Assembly: GCF_028816475.1 (NCBI RefSeq)
Contig: NZ_CP118247.1
Coordinates: 3,154,001 to 3,218,000, forward strand
Length of the DNA stretch: 64,000 nucleotides
Reading direction: 5' to 3'
Source of the DNA: Devosia rhodophyticola
GTDB taxonomy: Bacteria > Pseudomonadota > Alphaproteobacteria > Rhizobiales > Devosiaceae
Made by a program: the position numbers and the translations under genes. How positions within the stretch are numbered: position 1 is the stretch's first letter; each line of letters opens with the position of its first letter. The notes beneath the pieces are model-generated. The model searched no databases. It had not been told where the DNA came from and saw only the letters and a program-made list of their open reading frames with translations. Shown here piece after piece: positions 17,848-26,762 of the stretch.

Positions 17848-17878
17848 AAAAAAGGCGACCCGGAGGCCGCCTTTTTTG
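17848..17878. terminator. bidirectional rho-independent terminator
   Basis: AAAAAAGGCGACC, loop CGGA, GGCCGCCTTTTTT: a GC-rich stem with one mismatch, flanked by an A-run and a T-run. It therefore serves both the aminotransferase gene and the convergent rne gene. Confidence 0.85.
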
Positions 17879-17881
17879 TTT

Positions 17882-20599
17882 CTAGCCGAGGCCGAGGCGG
17901 CGTTGCCACCATCCGCCCTTTTTCTTTTTCTCGGGTTCCGACGCGCCTTCAGCTTCAGCAGCGGCAGAGCTGGATGAGACCACGATGCCATCGGCCGGGA
18001 GTTCTTTCCTGGCGCGACGCGGCTTATCATCAACAGGCGCCGCTTCGGCTTCTGCTGCTACCGCGTCCACCGGCTCAGGGGCAGGCTTTTCAGCCGGTGC
18101 CTCTACTGTGGGCATCGGTGTTGCCTCTGCTGCTGCAACCTCGGTTTCGGCCGTAACTTTTGGCTTGCGCACGCGGGGTTTGCGTTTTGGCTTTTCAGGC
18201 GCGGGTTCGGCTTCCGGTGCTGCTCCCTCAACCGCTGTTGCGGCGGCGGCATCGGCAGCTTCAGCGGCTTTTTGAGCCGCGGTCTTGCGTGGACGACGAA
18301 CCTTTTTGGGTTTTTCCGCTGCAGCCGCTACTTCAGCATCGCCTGGCGCTTCGGCGGCGGGAACGTCAGCTGGCGCGGCCTCGCTGACGACGGCTGGCGT
18401 TTCTGCCACGTCGGCGGGTTGCTCAACCTGAGCAACCTCAGGTGCGGGCGTTTCGGCCGGGGCGGCATCTGCCTGCTCGCCTGCAGTTGCGGAAATTTCT
18501 GCGCCTTCCTCATCACGACGATTGCGGCGACCACCACGACGGCCGCGGCGGCGGCGCTTCCGGGGGCCGTCGTCGTCGCCATCAGCGGCGGGTTCTTCGC
18601 CATTCTCGGCGGAGTCTGCCGGAGCGGCCTCATCGTCGGTCGATGCTTCTGCTTGGGTGACTGCCGGTTGGGTTGCGCCCTGACGTCCATTTTCGTCATT
18701 GCGCTCACCGCCACGACGGCGACGACGACGGCGACGACCACTACGGCCTGTTTCACCATCGCCAGCCTCGGCGGCAGGTGTTTCTTCTTCTGCTTCAGCC
18801 TCATCGGCGGCTGCTTGGTCAGCAGCATCGTCGTCAATGACGGCGCTGTCGACCCGGACGTGCTGGGCTGCGCGCTGCTCAAGGTGCGCGTTGGCGCGAG
18901 CCTCGCCTTTTTCAATACCGAACTGACTGCCGGTCAGTTTCCCGTCGGCTGTTACGGTGATCGACAATTGATATTTGTCCTCGAGCGCTGTCAGGCTGTC
19001 GCGCTTGAAGTTGAGAATATAGAGCGCCACGTCGACCGGGACGCGCACATTGATCGACTGGCCGGGGCGGCGCAGCACGTGATCTTCCACATTGCGCATA
19101 ACCATCAAGGCGAGGCTCTCGACCGAACGGACCAGGCCGGTGCCGTCGCAGATCGGGCACTTGTGGGTCGAGCTTTCGACAACGCCGAAACGAATGCGCT
19201 GCCGGCTCATTTCCATCAGGCCGAAATGGCTGATGCGGCCAACCTGAATGCGGGCGCGATCATCCTTGAGCGCTTCCTTGAGGCGTCGTTCCACCGCGCG
19301 ATTCGAGCGGTTTTCAACCATGTCGATAAAGTCGATTACAACGAGACCGGCCAGATCGCGCAGGCGCAACTGGCGGGCAACTTCGTCGGCAGCTTCCAGA
19401 TTGGTCTGGAGCGCGGTGTCCTCGATATTGTGCTCCTTGGTGGAGCGTCCCGAGTTGACGTCGATTGAGACCAGTGCCTCGGTGGGGTTAATCACCAGAT
19501 AGCCGCCAGAGGGCAGGGTGACCTGAGGCGAGAACATCGAGTCCAGCTGCTGTTCGATGGTGTATTTGGAGAATAGCGGCTGATCATCCTTGTAGAGCTG
19601 CACGTTCTTGGCGTGGCTCGGCATGATCATCCGCATGAAGTCCTTGGCTTCGCGGTAGGCGTCGTCGCCTGCCACGAAAACTTCGTCGATGTCCTTGTTG
19701 TAGAGGTCGCGAATGGTGCGCTTGATCAGCGAGCCTTCCTCGTAAACAAGGCAGGGTGCCTGGCTCTTGAGGGTCAGCGAGCGCACATTCTCCCAAAGAC
19801 GCATCAGATATTCGAAGTCGCGTTTGACCTCGGCCTTGGTGCGACTGGCCCCTGCCGTGCGCAGAATGACGCCCATGCCCTGTGGTACTTCCAGATCTGA
19901 GGTGATTTCCTTGAGGCGCTTGCGGTCAGCCGCGTTGGTGATCTTGCGCGAGATACCGCCGCCCCGCGCGGTATTTGGCATCAGCACTGAGTAGCGACCG
20001 GCAAGCGACAGATAAGAGGTTAGTGCTGCGCCCTTGTTGCCGCGCTCTTCCTTGACCACCTGCACCAGCATGACCTGGCGGCGCTTGATGACTTCCTGGA
20101 TTTTGTAGTGACGCTTGGTAACCGAACGGCGGCGCTCGGGGACTTCTTCGAGCGCGTCAGCACCACCGATGGATTCCACTGGTTCTGAGTCAGCGGGTGC
20201 TTCCTCAATGTGGCCAGTGCCTTCCATGTCCTGGGTGTCGGTTTCGGCGTCCGGCTCGGTTACGCCCTCGGGCAGCGAGACGTGATCATCGGCATCATCT
20301 TGCTTATGGTCATCTTCCTCGTCGCGCAAAAGCGCTTCGCGGTCAGCAACCGGAATTTGGTAATAGTCGGGGTGGATTTCGGAAAAAGCGAGAAACCCAT
20401 GGCGATTGCCGCCATATTCAACGAAAGCAGCCTGTAGTGAAGGTTCTACGCGGGTGACCTTGGCGAGGTAAATATTGCCTCGTAACTGGCGACGTTGCGC
20501 CGATTCAAAATCGAATTCCTCCAGCCGGTTACCGGATGTGACGACAATCCGGGTTTCTTCGGGGTGGATGGCATCCACCAGCATTCTCTTGGTAGCCAT
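17882..20599 (-). CDS. rne: ribonuclease E (Rne/Rng family)
   Basis: A 905-residue endoribonuclease that initiates mRNA decay and rRNA/tRNA processing and scaffolds the degradosome. The N-terminal S1 domain is split by an acidic insertion (about residues 85-155), a common feature of alphaproteobacterial RNase E. Next come the catalytic DNase I-like part with SIDVNSGRST and VVIDFIDM, and the zinc link CPICDGTG. The last third is low-complexity (Ala, Pro, Glu, Arg; an RRRRRR-GG block) and ends in GGWWQRRLGLG, suiting a disordered RNA- and partner-binding tail. The ATG at 20599 has GGAG nine bases upstream; the in-frame extension to 20710 is probably leader. Confidence 0.95.
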   Translation of the reverse strand: MATKRMLVDAIHPEETRIVVTSGNRLEEFDFESAQRRQLRGNIYLAKVTRVEPSLQAAFVEYGGNRHGFLAFSEIHPDYYQIPVADREALLRDEEDDHKQDDADDHVSLPEGVTEPDAETDTQDMEGTGHIEEAPADSEPVESIGGADALEEVPERRRSVTKRHYKIQEVIKRRQVMLVQVVKEERGNKGAALTSYLSLAGRYSVLMPNTARGGGISRKITNAADRKRLKEITSDLEVPQGMGVILRTAGASRTKAEVKRDFEYLMRLWENVRSLTLKSQAPCLVYEEGSLIKRTIRDLYNKDIDEVFVAGDDAYREAKDFMRMIMPSHAKNVQLYKDDQPLFSKYTIEQQLDSMFSPQVTLPSGGYLVINPTEALVSIDVNSGRSTKEHNIEDTALQTNLEAADEVARQLRLRDLAGLVVIDFIDMVENRSNRAVERRLKEALKDDRARIQVGRISHFGLMEMSRQRIRFGVVESSTHKCPICDGTGLVRSVESLALMVMRNVEDHVLRRPGQSINVRVPVDVALYILNFKRDSLTALEDKYQLSITVTADGKLTGSQFGIEKGEARANAHLEQRAAQHVRVDSAVIDDDAADQAAADEAEAEEETPAAEAGDGETGRSGRRRRRRRRGGERNDENGRQGATQPAVTQAEASTDDEAAPADSAENGEEPAADGDDDGPRKRRRRGRRGGRRNRRDEEGAEISATAGEQADAAPAETPAPEVAQVEQPADVAETPAVVSEAAPADVPAAEAPGDAEVAAAAEKPKKVRRPRKTAAQKAAEAADAAAATAVEGAAPEAEPAPEKPKRKPRVRKPKVTAETEVAAAEATPMPTVEAPAEKPAPEPVDAVAAEAEAAPVDDKPRRARKELPADGIVVSSSSAAAEAEGASEPEKKKKGGWWQRRLGLG

Positions 20600-21209
20600 A
20601 GTAAATTGCTCCGCGCCGTCGCGCGCCGACAAGGGGCAGCCGGTAAACCGACGTCCTGTGCAAGGCGCCATGCGAGGCGAATGGTTTGAGTTGGGTGACG
20701 TCGGCGACATTGATGCCGAGAGCGCCGGGTGTGTTGGTCACCAGCCCACAATTGATCGTGACAAAACGGCAATCGGATAGTTCGATCGCGTCGCATTTTG
20801 TCAGTCCGTGGGCCATATGACCTCTTCCTAATGGGCACCGCTGCCACGACTGGTCAGCTGTAACCGTCCGGCAAAAAGTGCCGAAATTCCTTGGGGAGGC
20901 GCAGGATTGCCGCTTCTGTGCCGGGAGCCGACACGATGCCGACCTCTTCGTCCCGACCACTTTTCGCGCCGATGTGAGAGCCTGTGGCTGCTCAAACGGG
21001 TCCGACGAAAAGCTGACGCCTCTATCTATAGCGTGTAGGGGGCCTGCACCAAATTGGCAACAGGAAAGTCATTGGCGCGGGCTTCTCACACAATTTAGCA
21101 ACGAGTTTACCAAACTGATTCATGATTGCTTGACCTTGGTGTTTATGCCGCAGAATCGCCGTTTGAGTGATAGAGACCGGCCAGCAACTGATATGGGAGC
21201 GCCTCTTCA
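20600..21209. other. long divergent intergenic region, rne leader
   Basis: These 610 bases separate rne from the amidase gene. A plausible rne promoter lies at 21025-21052, which would give a leader of about 400 nucleotides. RNase E controls its own message through a long leader in enterobacteria, so a regulatory leader is plausible here, but I have no structural evidence. Open frames within it lack ribosome binding sites. Confidence 0.45.
21025..21052 (-). promoter_or_regulatory. candidate rne promoter
   Basis: On the minus strand TTGGTG (21052-21047) and TATAGA (21030-21025) are separated by 16 bases. The match is moderate; its position upstream of rne is the main support. Confidence 0.35.
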
Positions 21210-22442
21210 TTGTTCAAATTGCTCGTTTTCGCCGTTGTCGCGGTCTGCCTGACATTTGTGTCAACGGCAGGCATGGGGCAGGAAGTTTCGCAACAGTCCA
21301 CAGCGCTGCCTGTGGTGGAGGATGTGCGCGTTTCAGCGACGCCAGAACGGGCGCGGCTGGTCATCGACCTTGGTGCGATGACCGAGTTCGCCATGGTCTC
21401 GCTCGACGGGCCGGACCGTTTGGCGATTGATGTTCGCGCCTCCAGTCTGGCTGTCACGGAGCCAGGCAAGGTTGCGGGCCAGGGTATTGTATCGGATTTT
21501 ACGGTTGAACAGGTGGCGTCCGACCGGGTTCGCACAATCCTGACACTTGCAGCGCCCGCGCAGGTTCAGCAAGCCTATGTGCTGGACCCGTTTGAAGACC
21601 AGCCAGCGCGTCTGGTGGTCGATGTCATTACTGCCACGCCCGAGATTTTTGCAACCAACGTTGCCAAGGATCTGGCAGCGACCGATGACATCGCCCAGCT
21701 TGGCGACAAAGAAGGGTCAACGCCTGCGGGTGGCTCCAATCTGCCTATGGCCACCAACCCCCTGGTCGTCATTGATCCAGGGCATGGCGGCATCGACGGC
21801 GGTGCCGAGTCTCCCGATGGGGTCAAGGAAAAGGACATTGTGCTGGCCTTTGCCCTTAAACTTCAGGAGCTTCTGGTCGATTCGGGGCGTTTTGATGTGG
21901 CGTTGACGCGTGAGGGCGATAATTATCTCAAACTTGAGGATCGCGTAGCGCTCGCCCGTCAGAACAAGGCGGATCTGTTCATTTCCATTCACGCCGATAC
22001 GTTTCAGAAGTCCGATATTCGCGGCGCCAGCATTTATACACGCGACGAGAATGCGACCGATGTTCTGGACAAGATTTTGGCCGACAATGAAAACAAATCC
22101 GATGTGATTGCTGGCTATTCGATGCCGCGAATGCCACCGCAGGTGGTGGATATTCTGGTTGATCTGATGCGGCGCGAGACGCGCGTACAATCGTTCAAGG
22201 CGGCGCGTGACATTGTGCATCAGATGGAGCCGAGTGTGCAGCTTCGTCGATACCCCGAGCGGCAGGCGGATTTTTTCGTGCTGCAGTCGCCTGACGTGCC
22301 GTCGATCCTGCTGGAGCTTGGTTTTATCTCCAACCCGACAGACATGGCCAATCTACTCAAGGTCGATTGGCGTGATCGCACGGCGGAGGCCGTTGCGCGC
22401 GGCATTTCGAGTTATTTTGATTCCCTCAAGGCCGATGAATAG
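21210..22442 (+). CDS. amiC: N-acetylmuramoyl-L-alanine amidase (AMIN + Amidase_3)
   Basis: A 410-residue periplasmic amidase that cuts peptide stems from peptidoglycan glycan strands during cell separation. A signal peptide (residues 1-23) is followed by an AMIN domain (about 35-145), a linker, and a zinc-dependent Amidase_3 domain. The domain shows VIDPGHGGIDGGAES (ligands His and Glu), FISIHAD (His) and SILLELGFISN (catalytic Glu). The start is TTG with GGGAG upstream. The following gene is the penicillin-binding protein, so both ends of septal wall remodelling are encoded together. Confidence 0.93.
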   Translation: MFKLLVFAVVAVCLTFVSTAGMGQEVSQQSTALPVVEDVRVSATPERARLVIDLGAMTEFAMVSLDGPDRLAIDVRASSLAVTEPGKVAGQGIVSDFTVEQVASDRVRTILTLAAPAQVQQAYVLDPFEDQPARLVVDVITATPEIFATNVAKDLAATDDIAQLGDKEGSTPAGGSNLPMATNPLVVIDPGHGGIDGGAESPDGVKEKDIVLAFALKLQELLVDSGRFDVALTREGDNYLKLEDRVALARQNKADLFISIHADTFQKSDIRGASIYTRDENATDVLDKILADNENKSDVIAGYSMPRMPPQVVDILVDLMRRETRVQSFKAARDIVHQMEPSVQLRRYPERQADFFVLQSPDVPSILLELGFISNPTDMANLLKVDWRDRTAEAVARGISSYFDSLKADE

Positions 22443-22623
22443 ATGTGGCCTTTTTGCAACCTGCGCATCTAAGCGGCTGCGGGGTGCCATACTTGCATGC
22501 TTGTGATCCACATTTGCCCGCCGCTCTGCTATTGATTCCCCATCGAAAAATGGTGCGCAACTGATTTGCGCCGTTGATTGTGATGCTGTCGAGGGGTGCC
22601 TCGACCCTAGGGATATTGACTAG

Positions 22624-25071
22624 ATGCTGCGGTTGCTCGGCGCGATTTTCGGATTTGGCGTATTTGTGGCTCTGGGAGTTGTGGTTGTCGCGGTGGTCTA
22701 TCTGGCCAGCGTGGCGTCGCAATTGCCCGACTATACCGTTCTCAAGGATTACCAGCCGCCGGTCACAACGCGCCTGCATGCTGCCAACGGGACGCTGCTG
22801 GCTGAATATGCGCGCGAGCGCCGCTTGTTTCAGCCCATCGAAACCATGCCACCGTTGCTGCTCAATGCGTTCCTGTCGGCGGAAGACAAGGATTTTTATA
22901 ATCACGGCGGCATTGCGATTGATGGTGTGGTGCGCGCCATGCGTGACAATGTCCTGCAGCAGTTGGATGGCGGGACTGGTCCGCTGGCGGGGGCGTCAAC
23001 GATCACGCAGCAGGTGGCCAAGAACTTCCTTTTGTCCAGTGAGCAGACGTGGGATCGTAAAATTCGCGAGGCCATTCTGGCTATCCGGATCGATGCCACC
23101 TTTTCCAAGGACAAGATTTTTGAACTCTATTTGAACGAGATATTTCTTGGCCTCAACTCATATGGCGTTGCCGCAGCCGCGCTGAATTATTTCGACAAGG
23201 CCCTCTATCAACTTGATCTGGCCGAGGTGGCCTATATTGCCGCCTTGCCGAAGGCGCCGAACAATTATCATCCGTTCCGCCGTCCTGAGGCCGCGGTCGA
23301 GCGGCGCAACTGGGTCATCGACCGGATGGTCGAGAATGGATATGTCACGACCGATGAGGCTGAAGCGGCAAAAGCGGAGCCGCTCAATGTGATTCCACGT
23401 GTGTCGGGCAGTCAGATCTATTCGGCTGAATATTTCACCGAGGAAGTGCGGCGAGAGCTGGCCAAGCTCTATGGCGAGGATCAACTCTATGGTGGGGGAC
23501 TTTCAGTCCGCACGACGCTCGATCCGCAATTGCAGGGTTATGCGCGCCGTGCGCTGATGGATGGGTTGATCGCCTATGACCATGGACGCGGATTCCGTGG
23601 ACCGGTTGCCAGCATTGAAATAAGTGACGACTGGGGACTGGACATTGCCAAGATCCGCCCCTTGAGTGATGTGCCCGAGTGGACATTGGCTGTTGTGCTC
23701 GAAGTTTCCGGCAATCAGGCCAAAATTGGTTTGCGTCCGGGCTCGGACGTTGATGGTGGCCTGTTGGGGGATCGCACCGAAGGGACGCTGGCAGGGCCGG
23801 ATGTCAAATGGGTCAGCAAGTCCATATCCAGCCTGCTCAAGGTGGGGGATGTGGTCTATGTTTCTCCGGTTTCAGGGAAGGTTGGCAATTATACGCTTGA
23901 GCAGGTGCCCGAGATTGAGGGCGCGCTTGTGGCCATGGATCCGCGTACCGGTCGGGTTCTGGCGATGGTCGGGGGATTTTCCTACGCAGAATCCGAGTTC
24001 AATCGCGCCACGCAGGCCATGCGGCAGCCGGGGTCATCGTTCAAACCCATCGTTTATTCGGCGGCGCTCGACAATGGCTATACCCCGGCATCCGTGGTTC
24101 TGGATGCGCCCGTTGAAATCCGCCAGGACGACGGCAGTATGTGGCGTCCCGAAAATTATGCGCAGCAGTTTTATGGCCCGCAGACCTTGCGGCGCGGCAT
24201 TGAACGGAGCCGCAACGTCATGACGGTTCGGCTGGCCCGCGACATTGGCATGCCGCTGGTGGCTGAATATGCGCGCCTGTTTGGTGTTTATGACACGATG
24301 CAGCCGGTTCTCGCCATGGCGCTGGGGGCAGGCGAGACCACGGATATGCGTATGACGGCTGCCTATGCCACGATTGCCAATGGCGGCCGCAAGATTGTGC
24401 CGACGCTGATCGATCGTATTCAGGACCGCTATGGTCATACGGTTTACAAACATGACCAGCGCCAGTGCGAAAACTGCAATGCCAAGGATTGGCACGAACA
24501 GGGCGAACCGCGAATTCTGGATAATCGCGAGCAGGTTCTCGATCCAATGACCGCCTACCAGATTACCTCGATGATGGAAGGCGTGGTCCAGCGCGGTACC
24601 GGCACTGCTGCCAAAGTGCTCAATCGGCCCGTTGCTGGCAAAACTGGCACGACCAATGACTATAAGGATGCATGGTTTATCGGGTTCACACCTGAACTGG
24701 CGGTTGGCGTTTATGTTGGCTATGACCGGCCCAAATCGATGGGCCGGTCAGCAACTGGCGGCACGTTGGCGGCGCCGATTTTTACTGAATTCATGCAGAA
24801 GGCCCTCAAAGGCAAACCGGCGACGGATTTTGCCGAACCGCCCGGCATGGACGACGAATGGATCAGTCCATCGTCGGGCGTCCGCACCGCCGGTGGCAGC
24901 GGCTCAATTCGGGAGGCCTTCAAGCCGGGTACCGGCCCCAACCTGGCGTCTTCAGTCATTGGCGTCGACTCCGGGTCGTTCGTTTCGGTCCAGGAGCAAC
25001 AGCGCATGGTCGATAATCCGGGGCAGGGCACATTCATGGACCCCAACCTTGGGCGCGGTGGCCTGTTCTAA
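22624..25071 (+). CDS. mrcA: penicillin-binding protein 1A, bifunctional transglycosylase/transpeptidase
   Basis: An 815-residue class A PBP anchored by one N-terminal membrane helix (about 5-30), with catalytic domains in the periplasm. The GT51 transglycosylase shows SAEDKDFYNHGG and GASTITQQVAKNF. The transpeptidase shows the serine motif PGSSFKP, SRNVM (SxN) and KTGTTN. An OB-like insert lies between the domains, as expected for PBP1A. The start is ATG 22624, 181 bases after amiC. The stop abuts the GTG of the deformylase-like gene. Confidence 0.95.
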   Translation: MLRLLGAIFGFGVFVALGVVVVAVVYLASVASQLPDYTVLKDYQPPVTTRLHAANGTLLAEYARERRLFQPIETMPPLLLNAFLSAEDKDFYNHGGIAIDGVVRAMRDNVLQQLDGGTGPLAGASTITQQVAKNFLLSSEQTWDRKIREAILAIRIDATFSKDKIFELYLNEIFLGLNSYGVAAAALNYFDKALYQLDLAEVAYIAALPKAPNNYHPFRRPEAAVERRNWVIDRMVENGYVTTDEAEAAKAEPLNVIPRVSGSQIYSAEYFTEEVRRELAKLYGEDQLYGGGLSVRTTLDPQLQGYARRALMDGLIAYDHGRGFRGPVASIEISDDWGLDIAKIRPLSDVPEWTLAVVLEVSGNQAKIGLRPGSDVDGGLLGDRTEGTLAGPDVKWVSKSISSLLKVGDVVYVSPVSGKVGNYTLEQVPEIEGALVAMDPRTGRVLAMVGGFSYAESEFNRATQAMRQPGSSFKPIVYSAALDNGYTPASVVLDAPVEIRQDDGSMWRPENYAQQFYGPQTLRRGIERSRNVMTVRLARDIGMPLVAEYARLFGVYDTMQPVLAMALGAGETTDMRMTAAYATIANGGRKIVPTLIDRIQDRYGHTVYKHDQRQCENCNAKDWHEQGEPRILDNREQVLDPMTAYQITSMMEGVVQRGTGTAAKVLNRPVAGKTGTTNDYKDAWFIGFTPELAVGVYVGYDRPKSMGRSATGGTLAAPIFTEFMQKALKGKPATDFAEPPGMDDEWISPSSGVRTAGGSGSIREAFKPGTGPNLASSVIGVDSGSFVSVQEQQRMVDNPGQGTFMDPNLGRGGLF

Positions 25072-25572
25072 GTGCCGGAATTCGTGCGCTATCCAGACCC
25101 GGTTCTGGAGCAGATCGCGGGCTTTTGTCCGGTAGATGCCAATCTATTGGCAATTGGTCGTGACCTGCTGGCGGCACAGATGGATGCGCGCTCATATGGG
25201 CTAGCGGCCGCGCATATCGGGATTTGCGCGCCCGTGATCATCATAAATCTGGCCTCCGAGGCCGCGGCGCGCAACGATGTGTTGTTGTTTAATCCTTCCA
25301 TTGCAGCGGTTTCGGAAACGACCGGGCTGGGTAACGAAGGCTCAGTCTCGATGCCCGGCATTGAGGTGCGGATTGCGCGACCCGTCTGGGTGATCCTTGA
25401 CTATCAGGACGCGGACGGACGGGACCAGCAAAAGCGTCTGGAAGGCTTTGCTGCCCGTTGCGCGCTGCATGAAACCGATCAGGTCAATGGCGTGTTTTTT
25501 CTCAAGCGACTGTCGCGTCTCAAGCGGGAAGCGGCAATCAAGCGGTTTCGGAAAAGTCAGTCGGCAGGTTGA
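25072..25572 (+). CDS. peptide deformylase-like protein lacking canonical metal ligands
   Basis: A 166-residue protein with the deformylase fold signature in all three places, but altered. Motif 1 is YGLAAAHIG (usually GLAAPQ). Motif 2 is EGSVSMPG, with Ser where EGCLS has the metal-binding Cys. Motif 3 is ALHETDQVNG, with Gln where HExDH has its second His. Only one of three metal ligands and the catalytic Glu remain. It is therefore unlikely to deformylate nascent proteins and is best called a divergent paralogue; a true def is expected elsewhere. The GTG start directly follows the mrcA stop, indicating cotranscription. Confidence 0.85.
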   Translation: MPEFVRYPDPVLEQIAGFCPVDANLLAIGRDLLAAQMDARSYGLAAAHIGICAPVIIINLASEAAARNDVLLFNPSIAAVSETTGLGNEGSVSMPGIEVRIARPVWVILDYQDADGRDQQKRLEGFAARCALHETDQVNGVFFLKRLSRLKREAAIKRFRKSQSAG

Positions 25573-25639
25573 TTGCCCACAAGTCTTGATCGCCGCTGCG
25601 GGCTCGGCTACACGAACGCCACGAACAAAGGAACCTGTG

Positions 25640-26762
25640 ATGCGTACGGAAGTTGAAAAGGCCGTGGCCGGAATTGAGCAGGTGTTGACCCTGCTGAGGA
25701 GGCATCTTTGACTGGGATACAGCACAACTTCGCCTCGACGCGCTGAACGCGCAAACTGAATCTCCCGATTTCTGGAACGACCCGGAAAAGGCGCGCGCTG
25801 CGATGCGTGAGCGCGATGATCTCGATGTAGCAGTTAAATCGGTCCACGAGCTTGAAAGCGGCATTTCTGACAATGTCGAATTGATCGAACTTGGCGAGGC
25901 CGAGGGCGACGATGAAATTGTTGTCGAAGCTGAAACTGCGCTGTTCGACCTGCAATCGATGGCCCGCCGGCGTCAGATCGAAACGCTGCTTTCGGGTGAA
26001 GTCGACAGCAATGATTGCTATCTGGAAATCCATTCTGGCGCAGGCGGCACCGAAAGTCAGGACTGGGCCAACATGCTTTTGCGCATGTACACCCGCTGGG
26101 CTGAACGCCGCAAGATGAAGGTCGAGACCATCGAAATGCACGATGGCGAAGAGGCAGGCATCAAGTCAGCCACGATCCAGATCAAAGGGCACAACGCCTA
26201 TGGCTGGCTCAAGACCGAAAGCGGTGTGCATCGGCTTGTGCGGATCAGCCCCTATGATTCGGCAGCGCGGCGCCACACCAGCTTTTCCAGCGTCTGGGTC
26301 TATCCGGTTGTCGACGATAGCATCAACATCGAGATCAATGAATCCGATCTCAAGGTGGACACCTATCGGGCTTCGGGTGCGGGTGGGCAGCACGTCAATA
26401 CGACCGATTCCGCCATCCGAATTACCCACGTGCCGACGGGAATTATCGTGGCCTGTCAAGCCGAGCGCAGCCAGCACAAGAACCGGGCGACCGCCATGGC
26501 GATGCTGAAGGCGCGGATGTATGAGGCGGAAATGCAAAAGCGCGAAGAGGCCGCCAATGCCCAGGCGGCCAGCAAGACCGACATCGGTTGGGGCCACCAG
26601 ATCCGCTCCTATGTCCTGCAGCCCTATCAGATGGTCAAGGACCTGCGCACAAGCGTGGAAAGCGGCCAACCGGCGCTGGTGCTTGATGGTGACATCGACC
26701 AGTTCATGGAAGCAGCGCTTGCCGAGCGTGTTGGCGTCGCAACCGATACTGACGGCGACTAG
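25640..26762 (+). CDS. prfB: peptide chain release factor 2, with programmed +1 frameshift
   Basis: RF2 releases the nascent chain at UGA and UAA codons. The first 23 codons from ATG 25640 (AAGGAA upstream) end CAT CTT TGA C. Reading resumes in the +1 frame as [15 protein letters not shown], giving 373 residues, the normal length. The peptidyl hydrolysis motif GAGGQHVN and the stop-codon recognition loop ISPYDS are present; Tyr replaces the Phe of the enterobacterial SPF, a form I recall from other Rhizobiales. The site is autoregulatory: low RF2 favours shifting. Its stop overlaps that of the convergent peptidase gene by four bases. Confidence 0.97.
25697..25712 (+). promoter_or_regulatory. 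prfB programmed +1 frameshift site
   Basis: An internal Shine-Dalgarno AGGAGG (25697-25702) is followed by three bases and then CTT TGA C (25706-25712). This is the same spacing and slip codon as in the known bacterial prfB site. The ribosome slips from CTT to TTT and reads GAC next. Confidence 0.97.

Noticed and set aside
17985..18750. Tandem repeat or satellite within rne
   Set aside because: The repetitiveness comes from low-complexity Ala/Pro/Glu/Arg coding, not from exact repeated units.
18272..19468. 398-codon open frame opposite rne
   Set aside because: Antisense to the low-complexity RNase E tail; composition is an artefact of Ala/Glu/Arg codons read backwards.
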